From NCBI RefSeq assembly GCF_007676755.1, contig NZ_VEBK01000004.1:1-64000 (forward strand): a DNA stretch of 64,000 nucleotides, written 5' to 3'. The stretch is from Bacillus sp. FJAT-22090. Its GTDB lineage: Bacteria > Bacillota > Bacilli > Bacillales_A > Planococcaceae. Below the pieces are notes generated by a model. The model had not been told where the DNA came from. It worked only from the letters and a program-made list of their open reading frames with translations, and ran no database searches. Of the stretch, positions 35,937 to 44,159 are shown one piece after another. The first letter of the stretch is position 1. Every line of letters begins with the position of its first letter. Both the position numbers and the translations under genes were made by a program.

Positions 35937-36879
35937 ATGCTTTCCCCCTAAACAACAAGAATAGGAAGATTGCACTTCCGATAACACCAACAGTCATACT
36001 TATCGGTATTTCGTAAGGGAAAATGAGCACCCTACCTAGAACATCGCATATGAGCAAGAAAATAACACCAAGTAATGCTGTATGCGGTAATGTTTTTTCT
36101 AAATGATCCCCTTTAAAAATGGATACAATATTTGGGATGATTAATCCTAAAAATGGGATCATACCTACAGTTAAGACGACAGTAGTAGAGATTAATGCTA
36201 CAAGTACTAGCCCTAAATTCAGCACTCTCTTATAGGAAAGTCCTAAATTTTTAGCAAAGTCCTCACCCATTCCTGCAACCGTAAAACGATTGGCATAGAT
36301 GTACGCAATGATTAGCACCGGTACACTTATGTAAAGTAACTCATATCTGCCTTTTAGTATTAAAGAGAAGTCTCCCTGCAACCAGACAGTCATATTTTGA
36401 ATAATATTTGATTTGTAAGCGAAAAATGTTGTGATAGAAGACAAAATATTTCCAAACATCAAACCAACTAACGGAACAAATATCGCATCTTTAAACTTAA
36501 TACGATTTAATATTTGCATAAATAATAATGTCCCGACCAAGGCAAAACCAAAGGCAAATGTTAGTTTTTCTATGTATGTTGCATTTGTAAAAACCAACAT
36601 CGATATTAAAATTCCTAGTCTAGTCGCATCAAGCGTACCAGCTGTAGTTGGAGATACAAATTTATTCCGACTCAGACTTTGCATAATTAGACCTGCAATA
36701 CTCATCCCAGCTCCTGCAAGTATTATGGCAATTAGTCTCGGTACCCGGCTAATCAGAAATATTTGCGTCTCTTCCGAAGTAAAATCCAACAAATCAACTG
36801 GTGTTATTCTACTCACACCAACGAAAAGAGATAAAAGAGATAGTGCTACTAGTGCAATTACAAGATATCTTTTTTTCAT
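35926..36879 (-). CDS. Siderophore ABC transporter permease (YclN-like)
   Basis: First gene of the uptake operon: FecCD-type permease of 317 residues with a core PRLIAIILAGAGMSIAGLIMQ near the N-terminus and GMIPFLGLIIPNI near the end, both typical of vitamin B12/iron-siderophore permeases. The start at 36879 has GAGGA 5 nt upstream. Two Fur boxes precede the gene. Confidence 0.94.
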   Translation of the reverse strand: MKKRYLVIALVALSLLSLFVGVSRITPVDLLDFTSEETQIFLISRVPRLIAIILAGAGMSIAGLIMQSLSRNKFVSPTTAGTLDATRLGILISMLVFTNATYIEKLTFAFGFALVGTLLFMQILNRIKFKDAIFVPLVGLMFGNILSSITTFFAYKSNIIQNMTVWLQGDFSLILKGRYELLYISVPVLIIAYIYANRFTVAGMGEDFAKNLGLSYKRVLNLGLVLVALISTTVVLTVGMIPFLGLIIPNIVSIFKGDHLEKTLPHTALLGVIFLLICDVLGRVLIFPYEIPISMTVGVIGSAIFLFLLFRGKAYAK

Positions 36880-36913
36880 GTCTATCCTCATCATTCTTTT
36901 TGTGAGTTTGCGA

Positions 36914-37000
36914 TATTGAAAATCATTATCATTTACTCACAAGTTTTATTATAGCATCTCGCTTATACAAGTCAACCTTTAAATGAAAATCATTTTCAAT
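36914..37000 (-). promoter_or_regulatory. Two Fur boxes upstream of the siderophore operon
   Basis: ATTGAAAATCATTATCATTTA at 36914-36934 and TGAAAATCATTTTCAAT within 36983-37000. Both match the GATAATGATTATCATTATC Fur consensus well. Iron repression of the yclNOPQ-like operon is expected. Confidence 0.88.
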
Positions 37001-37065
37001 TAAAATTATATAGCTTCACGCTATTTTGTTCCTCTCCCATCTTACTATAAAACAAAAGGAATACA

Positions 37066-37116
37066 AAAAGACTGCTCGCAATTGTCGTTTTTTTGCAACA
37101 ATTGTTAGCAGTCTTC
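37066..37116 (-). terminator. Terminator of the lipoprotein gene
   Basis: Long stem AAGACTGCT...ACAATTG / CAATTG...AGCAGTCTT with a T-rich loop, followed on the minus strand by TTTTTG. Confidence 0.85.
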
Positions 37117-37120
37117 TGTA

Positions 37121-37966
37121 TTAAATCTCTATAGCATTATCAATTACTTCTTGTGGAATGACAATCTCTTTAACTTCATTGAATTTGGAGAAATCCGACT
37201 TAATATCTTGTTTAATCGACATTTTTTCTCCATTGACCTCCATATCCATATCCATTAGAACGTCAACTTTATTTGTTTGGAATGTTTCTTTGTCGATATG
37301 GATTAAATAGTTTACGGAGTTAATAACAAAATCCATTTGAATTTCTTCACCCTCGCCAATAGTTTGAAGTACCTCATCTACTTGCGCTTTGACTAGATCT
37401 GTGAATTTCTCACCAGAAGCTGAAAGTGTTAGGATATAGTTTTCATTATCTTGTTTGAATGTGAAGTCATCTAAATAATCTTCAATTTGCTTTAACTGCT
37501 CAGAAGGATCTGTTTGTCCCATGGAATCCATCAATTGCCCCATCATTTCTTGAGGAAATTTCATCCATTGCCCAGTTGATTCTTCATACATATAAAAAGC
37601 ATCCTTCGTAATATAGCTTTCCATGTTCATAGCCTCAGCAGGGAGATCCTCTGCAATACCGTTCATAGAAGTTGTGCCTTTTTGATGAATTTGTAATGGC
37701 TCTATTACGTATTCCATGTCCATGGATGAACTGACGTCTAGGTCCATTCCTTGATCCGGCATATGCATTTTCTGCTTCATATCTACAACTGCTTGTACGC
37801 TTTTAAGCTCTTCTGAAACTGCAATTGACTTTTCATATACTTGTTGAAGTGTTAAATCACTCTTTTTCGCAACTTCTGTATTTTCTACTGGGGCTGCTTT
37901 TTCGTCACAGGCTGCGAGTCCTAATGACAAAGCGGCTACTGCTAAAATTGTCGTCCATTTTTTCAT
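37121..37966 (-). CDS. Secreted lipoprotein, DUF6612-like
   Basis: Lipoprotein of 281 residues: signal peptide with lipobox LAAC (cysteine near 20), then a domain rich in methionine, aspartate and glutamine (VVDMKQKMHMPDQGMD, PQEMMGQLMDSMGQTD) with repeated beta strands, resembling the DUF6612/LppX-LprAFG-like fold. It would sit on the outer face of the membrane and might bind a lipid or hydrophobic compound; this is inference. A sigma-W promoter lies upstream. AAGGGAAG precedes the ATG. Confidence 0.85.
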   Translation of the reverse strand: MKKWTTILAVAALSLGLAACDEKAAPVENTEVAKKSDLTLQQVYEKSIAVSEELKSVQAVVDMKQKMHMPDQGMDLDVSSSMDMEYVIEPLQIHQKGTTSMNGIAEDLPAEAMNMESYITKDAFYMYEESTGQWMKFPQEMMGQLMDSMGQTDPSEQLKQIEDYLDDFTFKQDNENYILTLSASGEKFTDLVKAQVDEVLQTIGEGEEIQMDFVINSVNYLIHIDKETFQTNKVDVLMDMDMEVNGEKMSIKQDIKSDFSKFNEVKEIVIPQEVIDNAIEI

Positions 37967-38000
37967 ATCAACAATCTTCCCTTCATCCTGTAATAATTAT

Positions 38001-38028
38001 TATACGGATAAAGAAACCGAAAGTTTCA
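38001..38028 (-). promoter_or_regulatory. Sigma-W promoter of the lipoprotein gene
   Basis: On the minus strand TGAAAC (38023-38028), 16-nt spacer, CGTATA (38001-38006), 35 nt before the ATG. Exact sigma-W consensus. Confidence 0.8.
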
Positions 38029-38034
38029 AATAAT

Positions 38035-39522
38035 TTATTGCACGCCTCGCATATACTTTTGGATTAACGGGGTCATGAAATATAATAACAAACCTAAAAC
38101 AAGCGCAATAACACCTATTACCCCGAAGTAAACAACCTCATTTTCAGGTGTATATAATTTTACGACCTGTGCATTTATCGCTTGAGCGGACGCATTTGTC
38201 ATAAACCATAAACTCATTGTCTGAGCCGCAAAAGCACTTGGTGCAAGCTTCGTAGTAGCAGATAGACCAACTGGAGAAAGAAGTAACTCACCAAGGACTA
38301 CCAAGAAGAAGCTTAATACAAGCCAAAATGGACTAACAAGTGTTTCCGTTCCATTCATATATGCCGGGATAATCATTACGATAAAAGACATACCTGCAAA
38401 GAACAATCCATAGGCAAACTTTCTAGGTGTGGAAGGTTGTCTCTTCCCAAGTTTTAACCACATCCAAGCAAATACAGGTGCAAATGCGATGATGAACAAA
38501 GGATTTAATGACTGGAACCATGCAGGTGAAATTTTAAAGGAACCTATCATCAAGTTGACACGTTCATCCGCGTATTGAGCTAATATATTCGACCCTTGTT
38601 CTTGAATCGCCCAAAACATCATTGCAGCGACGAATAACGGGATATATGCAAGTAATCTTGATTTTTCATCCGCAGACGTTCGATCACTTCTATACATAAC
38701 GATAAAATACAATGTAGGTATAACAATACCTAAAATGGAAACAGTCATCGTAAAGACATCAATTGTCATAATCCCTTGTTGAACTAAAATATAACCAACA
38801 ACTAAGATTAGGACAAATACAAGAGCGATGCGAGTTAATACTTTTTTACGCTCTTCTTTCGACATTGGATTCGGTACATACGATCCAGCTAAACCAAGGA
38901 ACTTTTTCTTTGTCACTAAAAAAACAATTAACCCAATGGCCATTCCGACCGCTGCCAATCCAAATCCTAAATGGAAGTTATATTCAAGGCCAATCGTTCC
39001 AACGATTAAAGGCGAAATGAATGCCCCCATATTAATACCCATATAGAAAACACTAAAACCAGAGTCACGACGAGCATCTTGTTCTGAATATAAATCCCCT
39101 ACGATAGTGGATATATTAGATTTCAAAAGCCCAGTACCAATGATAATCAGTGCCATTGAAACAAATAAAGTCGTCAGACCACCTGGAAACGCCAATACTA
39201 TATGTCCAAACATAATTAAAACTCCACCGTAGAATACGGTTTTCGTCGTACCAAATAACCGATCGGCAATCCATCCACCTATTATTCCCGACATATACAC
39301 AAGGGAACCATAAACTGCCATGATGGAATTCGCCGTTGAACGTTCCAAACCTAATCCACCTTGTGTAACTTCGTAGTACATATAGTAGATTAAGATTGCA
39401 CGCATACCGTAGTATGAAAAGCGCTCCCAAAATTCTGTGAAAAATAACGACAATAACCCTTTAGGATGTCCGAAAAATCCTTTTTGAGGGACTGATTTAA
39501 CTATTTCGTCTTTTGAAACCAT
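38035..39522 (-). CDS. Proton-coupled di/tripeptide transporter (POT family)
   Basis: Membrane protein of 495 residues with about fourteen helices. The POT hallmark ExxERFxYY is present as EFWERFSYYGMRAI (about 31-44), and GxxIADRxxG-like IGGWIADRLFGTTKT follows. It should import di- and tripeptides with protons, as DtpT does. GAGAGG precedes the ATG. Single gene; the last few bases run close to the sigma-W promoter of the next gene. Confidence 0.93.
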   Translation of the reverse strand: MVSKDEIVKSVPQKGFFGHPKGLLSLFFTEFWERFSYYGMRAILIYYMYYEVTQGGLGLERSTANSIMAVYGSLVYMSGIIGGWIADRLFGTTKTVFYGGVLIMFGHIVLAFPGGLTTLFVSMALIIIGTGLLKSNISTIVGDLYSEQDARRDSGFSVFYMGINMGAFISPLIVGTIGLEYNFHLGFGLAAVGMAIGLIVFLVTKKKFLGLAGSYVPNPMSKEERKKVLTRIALVFVLILVVGYILVQQGIMTIDVFTMTVSILGIVIPTLYFIVMYRSDRTSADEKSRLLAYIPLFVAAMMFWAIQEQGSNILAQYADERVNLMIGSFKISPAWFQSLNPLFIIAFAPVFAWMWLKLGKRQPSTPRKFAYGLFFAGMSFIVMIIPAYMNGTETLVSPFWLVLSFFLVVLGELLLSPVGLSATTKLAPSAFAAQTMSLWFMTNASAQAINAQVVKLYTPENEVVYFGVIGVIALVLGLLLYFMTPLIQKYMRGVQ

Positions 39523-39601
39523 GTTTTAACCTCTCTTCTTCATAAAAAACAAAGTCTATTATATCTTCCCCTCTTTTTTCTGTCAAAAAACATCTTAATA
39601 T

Positions 39602-39629
39602 TTCGACTTCTGAAGTTTTTCGTTATAAT
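39602..39629 (+). promoter_or_regulatory. Promoter of the ABC exporter gene
   Basis: TTCGAC (39602-39607), 16-nt spacer, TATAAT (39624-39629), 33 nt before the start codon. Confidence 0.6.
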
Positions 39630-39661
39630 AGTCTTTATGACATTGGGAAGGAGTAGATTTT

Positions 39662-41380
39662 TTGTTAAAAAAGTTTTTTTCATTTTATAAACCGCATAGA
39701 CGATTGTTCGCTATCGACTTTAGCAGTGCGGTATTCGTTGCGATTTTAGAGCTTGCATTTCCTGTAGCAGTTCAATGGTTTATCGATGTTCTATTGCCGA
39801 CTGGCGATTGGAATATGATCGTACGAGTGAGTATTTTATTATTACTTGTATATATTTTAAGTACAATCCTCAATTATGTCGTAAGTTATTTAGGACATAA
39901 GCTTGGCATTAATATTGAAACGGATATGAGACAGCAGTTATTTAATCATGTCCAAAGACAATCGTTCCGATTCTTTGACAATACAAAAACAGGCCATGTG
40001 ATGAGTCGTATTACGAATGACTTGTTTGATATCGGTGAGCTAGCCCATCATGGCCCAGAGGATTTATTCATTGCTATTATGACACTTATCGGTGCATTTT
40101 TGATCATGTTCAACATCAATCCTGAGCTTGCTATTATTGCAATTATTATGGTTCCTTTCTTAGCAATTGTTGCTACATACGGAAATATTATGATGAATAA
40201 GGCTTGGAAAAACATGTATGGTAAAATCGCAGATGTAAATGCGCGAGTTGAAGATAGTGTATCCGGTGTACGTGTCGTGCAATCATTTACAAATGAAAAC
40301 TTTGAAATTGCTCGTTTTAAACAAGATAATGGACAATTCCGTCTTGCAAAACTAAAAGCCTATAAAGTAATGGCAGGTACACATTCAAGTATTTATATGA
40401 TGACTCGCTTAGTAACATTAGTAGTGCTTGTTGTAGGAGCATGGTTTACCTATCAAGGAACACTTAAACCAGGAGAGCTTGTAGGTTTTATCCTGTATGT
40501 CAATGTGTTGATCAAACCAGTTGATAAGATTACAGCACTTCTTGAGTTGTATCCGAAAGGAATGGCTGGATTTAAACGATTTTTGGATCTTATGGAACAG
40601 GAACCTGAGATTGAAGATCAACCAAATGCCTTACAAGTTACTCACTTAAATGGAGATATTGAATTTGAGAACGTCAGCTTCCAGTATGACGAGCATAAAT
40701 CTGTATTAAATAATATTGATTTAACTATTAAAGCAGGGGAAACAGTTGCCTTTGTCGGTCCATCGGGGGCAGGTAAAACAACAATTTGTTCACTCATCCC
40801 GCGTTTTTATGAGGTTAACGAAGGAGCAATTTCGATTGATGGGCTCAATATACAAGATATAACAATGCAATCATTACGTTCACAAATTGGGATTGTACAG
40901 CAGGACGTCTTCTTGTTTACCGGTACCATTGAAGAAAATATTGCGTATGGGAAAAAAGATGCCACAGCCGAAGAAATTCGCGATGCTGCGAAAAAAGCAC
41001 ATTTAGAAGATTTTATCGCTGGCCTTCCAGAAGGATTTAATACACAGATCGGGGAAAGAGGACTCAAATTATCCGGTGGACAAAAACAACGTCTTGCAAT
41101 TGCCCGTATGTTTTTAAAGAATCCTCCCATTTTAATATTGGACGAGGCTACTTCTGCCCTTGATACAGAAACAGAAAAGATTATCCAAAAGTCATTAATG
41201 GAACTTGCTGAAAATCGCACTACTCTTATTATTGCACACAGACTTGCTACTATACGCGATGCAGACCGAGTATTAGTTGTAACAGAAAATGGAATTGCAG
41301 AAGATGGCTCCTATAATGAACTAGTTGCACTGGATGGCATTTTTGCTAGATTGCATAATATACAGTTTCAAGAAGCTTAA
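39662..41380 (+). CDS. Homodimeric-type ABC exporter (YgaD-like)
   Basis: Half-transporter of 572 residues with a six-helix domain (about 15-300) and ATPase domain (about 330-572): Walker A GPSGAGKTT, signature LSGGQKQR, Walker B ILILDEATSALD, switch histidine in IIAHRLATI. All catalytic residues are intact and no partner gene is adjacent, so a homodimer is likely. Start is TTG with AAGGAG 8 nt upstream. Multidrug or lipid export is likely; the substrate is unknown. Confidence 0.92.
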   Translation: MLKKFFSFYKPHRRLFAIDFSSAVFVAILELAFPVAVQWFIDVLLPTGDWNMIVRVSILLLLVYILSTILNYVVSYLGHKLGINIETDMRQQLFNHVQRQSFRFFDNTKTGHVMSRITNDLFDIGELAHHGPEDLFIAIMTLIGAFLIMFNINPELAIIAIIMVPFLAIVATYGNIMMNKAWKNMYGKIADVNARVEDSVSGVRVVQSFTNENFEIARFKQDNGQFRLAKLKAYKVMAGTHSSIYMMTRLVTLVVLVVGAWFTYQGTLKPGELVGFILYVNVLIKPVDKITALLELYPKGMAGFKRFLDLMEQEPEIEDQPNALQVTHLNGDIEFENVSFQYDEHKSVLNNIDLTIKAGETVAFVGPSGAGKTTICSLIPRFYEVNEGAISIDGLNIQDITMQSLRSQIGIVQQDVFLFTGTIEENIAYGKKDATAEEIRDAAKKAHLEDFIAGLPEGFNTQIGERGLKLSGGQKQRLAIARMFLKNPPILILDEATSALDTETEKIIQKSLMELAENRTTLIIAHRLATIRDADRVLVVTENGIAEDGSYNELVALDGIFARLHNIQFQEA

Positions 41381-41493
41381 TAAATTTGTAATATCAAATA
41401 AGAAAAGCACAAGCCCTCTTTTAAATCAAAACCTTTATCTATCGTTTTCGAAATCCTTGGGGAGACTTATGCTATATAATAACCGTTTTTTTT

Positions 41494-41540
41494 AAGAGCT
41501 GTTGATTAAGACTGACGTCATAATCAACAGCTCTTTTCTC
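41494..41540 (+). terminator. Terminator downstream of the ABC exporter
   Basis: Perfect 15-bp stem AAGAGCTGTTGATTA / TAATCAACAGCTCTT with a 12-nt loop, then TTTCTC. It lies 114 nt after the stop codon. Confidence 0.7.
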
Positions 41541-41770
41541 GGTAATCCTATGGCAGTTGTCTGTCCGTCGTCCTTCTACAACTTTAGAAACAGGTTTAGT
41601 ACTGCTCTTTGGAAGAAGAGAAGCGACACTTTCCTGCTCATAGAAGAAGCGACCGAAGATACAATTTCAGTCGCACCTCTCCTTCTCTATTAGGAAAAAC
41701 TTACTATTCGCTACAATTCCACCAAATACAACAGGTACTTCCACGCAACACACATATGAATGATTGTAGT

Positions 41771-41983
41771 GAAAAGCGACCACTCCTGCGGAGGCCAACA
41801 GGATGTTGGTCACGGAGGCGTTGCCACACGAGGTGGTGCCCTTAGCCTTCGTTCCTTAATAAACACTCTGTTGGTCATCAAATTTTAGACTTTTTAGGTG
41901 AAGGTTCATCGCTCCCCCCGCGGAAAGCGTTCGCCTGGAACGGAAATCAACCGTGTGATAGAATCGTTTTTTCACCACAGAAA
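41771..41983 (+). repeat. GC-rich intergenic repeat, copy B
   Basis: Starts with GCGACCACTCCTGCGGAGGC and ends with CGCGGAAAGCG and CGCCTGGAACGGAAATCAAC. The module CGTTGCCACACG...TTAGCC (41819-41855) recurs at 32938-32974, and the last 53 nt recur at 62726-62780. The 650-nt gap 41381-42031 otherwise holds only the terminator at 41494-41540; short open frames there have no start signals. Confidence 0.7.
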
Positions 41984-42031
41984 CACTAGATTTATGAAAC
42001 GAAAAACTAAATACTTCCTTCTGTTTTGCTA

Positions 42032-43300
42032 CTAAACAACTGCGAACTCCTGCAGCCTTTCATAATCTGATTTTTTCAATTCCACTTTGACAAGTGTTCC
42101 TTCTTCTTCGTACGAGGTCGATTTAACCGATGCGTGTTCATTCAAATAGGACACGATATCTCCTCGATCAAATGGTATTAACATGTTGCACACTACATAA
42201 TCCGAAAATATATGTTTTTTAATAATTTCAAGTAGCTCGTCTAGCCCTTCTGCTTCTTTAGCCGAAATCCATATATTATCTCCCGCAACATGTGGATATT
42301 TCATATCAGCCAAGTCCGATTTATTGTATACATAAATTGTCGGTACATCCTCTACACCAACAGCAAGCAGAGTTTCATTTGTAACATCCATCATATAGCG
42401 ATGCTCATCATTCGACACATCCACTACATGTAATAGTAAGCTGGCATCTCGTGCTTCTTCTAAAGTAGAACGAAAGGCTTTTACTAAATGGTGAGGTAGT
42501 TTGCTAACAAATCCAACCGTATCTGTTAATAAGAACTCTTTTTGATCTGATAGCTTAATTTGACGGACAGACGTTTCTAACGTTGCAAACAACATATCCT
42601 TTTCAAACACTTGCTTTGAGTCGGTCTGTCCAATTTTATGGAGAAGCTGATTCATAATCGTGGATTTCCCTGCGTTTGTATACCCGACCAGTGAAACGAC
42701 AGGAATGGCATTTTTCTTCCGTTGTTTTCTTTGGGTTTCTCGTTGATCTTTGACTTGCTCAAGATCTCGTTTGAGCTTAGCTATTTGATCTTCAATTTTA
42801 CGTCTATCAAGTTCTAGCTTTGTTTCCCCAGCACCACGGTTTTTAAAGCCTCCACCAGTGCCTCCTCCTTGTCGACCTAGTGAAGCTCGAAGTCCCACTA
42901 ATCGAGGCAGCATATATTGAAGCTGTGCCAATTCAACCTGCATTTGTGCTTCATTTGACTTTGCCCGACGAGCAAAAATGTCTAGGATGAGCATTGTTCG
43001 ATCGATTACTTTGCAATCTAGGTCTCTTTCCAAGTTTCGAATTTGAGATGGAGATAATTCGTCATTAAAAATTACAAGATTTGCTCCAGCCTCCTCGTAA
43101 AAATTTTTAATCTCTTCAACTTTTCCTGTACCGACATAATGAGAGGATGTAACTCGTTCTAAGTTTTGAGTAACTTCTCCCACTACGTCTACATCCAAAG
43201 CTTCTGCTAAATTATGCAATTCTTCTAACCCATATTCAAAGTGCTCGTCATGCTGTTTTTTTACCGCCACAACGATTGCTTTTTCAATAAATTCTTCCAA
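42032..43300 (-). CDS. hflX: Ribosome-associated GTPase HflX
   Basis: Protein of 422 residues. The N-terminal HflX domain (about 1-190) includes GRQGGGTGGGFKNRGAGETK, followed by a coiled-coil and the GTPase domain with GYTNAGKSTIMNQL (about 204), DTVGFVSKLPHHLV and NKSDL. HflX splits stalled or hibernating ribosomes under heat and other stress. Start is TTG with GGAGG 8 nt upstream. Downstream of the glyoxalase-like gene (15-nt gap), so probably one transcript. Confidence 0.95.
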   Translation of the reverse strand: MEEFIEKAIVVAVKKQHDEHFEYGLEELHNLAEALDVDVVGEVTQNLERVTSSHYVGTGKVEEIKNFYEEAGANLVIFNDELSPSQIRNLERDLDCKVIDRTMLILDIFARRAKSNEAQMQVELAQLQYMLPRLVGLRASLGRQGGGTGGGFKNRGAGETKLELDRRKIEDQIAKLKRDLEQVKDQRETQRKQRKKNAIPVVSLVGYTNAGKSTIMNQLLHKIGQTDSKQVFEKDMLFATLETSVRQIKLSDQKEFLLTDTVGFVSKLPHHLVKAFRSTLEEARDASLLLHVVDVSNDEHRYMMDVTNETLLAVGVEDVPTIYVYNKSDLADMKYPHVAGDNIWISAKEAEGLDELLEIIKKHIFSDYVVCNMLIPFDRGDIVSYLNEHASVKSTSYEEEGTLVKVELKKSDYERLQEFAVV

Positions 43301-43315
43301 AAGTAATTCCTCCTC

Positions 43316-44059
43316 TTAACGGAATCGATAGTTAGCCTGCTCATAGATTAATGTTCCTTGTTCGGTACATCCATCAATATGTACTACTGCAAGCCTTTCC
43401 TTCGTGCCGTTTTCTAGCTTTGTAAAGACTAATTTCGTATTTGTTAATAACAGTATGTGATCGTCTTCTTCTTCTAAGTCAAAGTATTTTTTCCATTTAT
43501 CCATTACTTCCCGTGGATTATTTACATGAAACTCACATGAAGAAACAGTTAATTGTAAGTTACTTTCTTGAATAGTGCCATCCTCTTGAAGCGTTTGATA
43601 ACGTTCAACATCATTTTCCTCCCACTCGATAAAAAATGGAGTAGGCAACGCATCACTAGTTTCTTCCTTGACGAATAGCATCTTCCATCTGCGTACGAAG
43701 CCGCTTATCGTTTTTCTTTCAGCTTGTAATACTCCAGACGTTTCTATCCCTTTTTCTTCAAGTTGCCTGCATAGTTCGTCAATTGCCGTAGTTCGAATGC
43801 AAATCGTTCCAAAGCCTGGTTTTGTTTTCAAATCATCCAGTAATAAATTTATCAAAGGATGATTGGCTTTTTGTGCGATATCCTCATGCTCAAGTGCAAG
43901 CCACTCAATATAGCTTGTCCTTGTATATAACAGCGCATTATATGTTCCCCAATGTGTATGCCTGCCTCCAACAACCGCATGGAAACCTTTTTCTTTCCAA
44001 TCTGACGCAATTTCTTTTGGCGTTTTTGTTACGTGATGAACAATGTGATCTAAATACAT
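43316..44059 (-). CDS. Glyoxalase-like (VOC) domain protein
   Basis: Protein of 247 residues starting YLDHIVHHVTKTP, then GFHAVVGGRHTHWGTYNALLY, the opening of the Glyoxalase_3/VOC-like group with a metal-type histidine in LDHIV. The second half (about 120-247) repeats a similar beta pattern. Substrate unknown. AGAGGCG precedes the ATG. Its operon partner is hflX. Confidence 0.82.
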   Translation of the reverse strand: MYLDHIVHHVTKTPKEIASDWKEKGFHAVVGGRHTHWGTYNALLYTRTSYIEWLALEHEDIAQKANHPLINLLLDDLKTKPGFGTICIRTTAIDELCRQLEEKGIETSGVLQAERKTISGFVRRWKMLFVKEETSDALPTPFFIEWEENDVERYQTLQEDGTIQESNLQLTVSSCEFHVNNPREVMDKWKKYFDLEEEDDHILLLTNTKLVFTKLENGTKERLAVVHIDGCTEQGTLIYEQANYRFR

Positions 44060-44098
44060 ATTTACGCCTCTTTTCTACATGCAATGATATAAGGTCAA

Positions 44099-44135
44099 AC
44101 AAAAGAGATGTCTTGGAAAAGTTTCATCTCTTTTG
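44099..44135 (-). terminator. Terminator of the acyl-CoA synthetase gene
   Basis: Stem CAAAAGAGATG / CATCTCTTTTG, with a TTTGACC tail on the minus strand. A small palindrome ATTTCCCGGGAAAT (44139-44152) lies between it and the stop codon. Confidence 0.7.
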
Positions 44136-44159
44136 TCGATTTCCCGGGAAATATCATTC

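Noticed and set aside
41502-41845. Short plus-strand open frames between the ABC exporter and hflX
   Set aside because: They begin within the terminator or run through the GC-rich repeat without ribosome binding sites.
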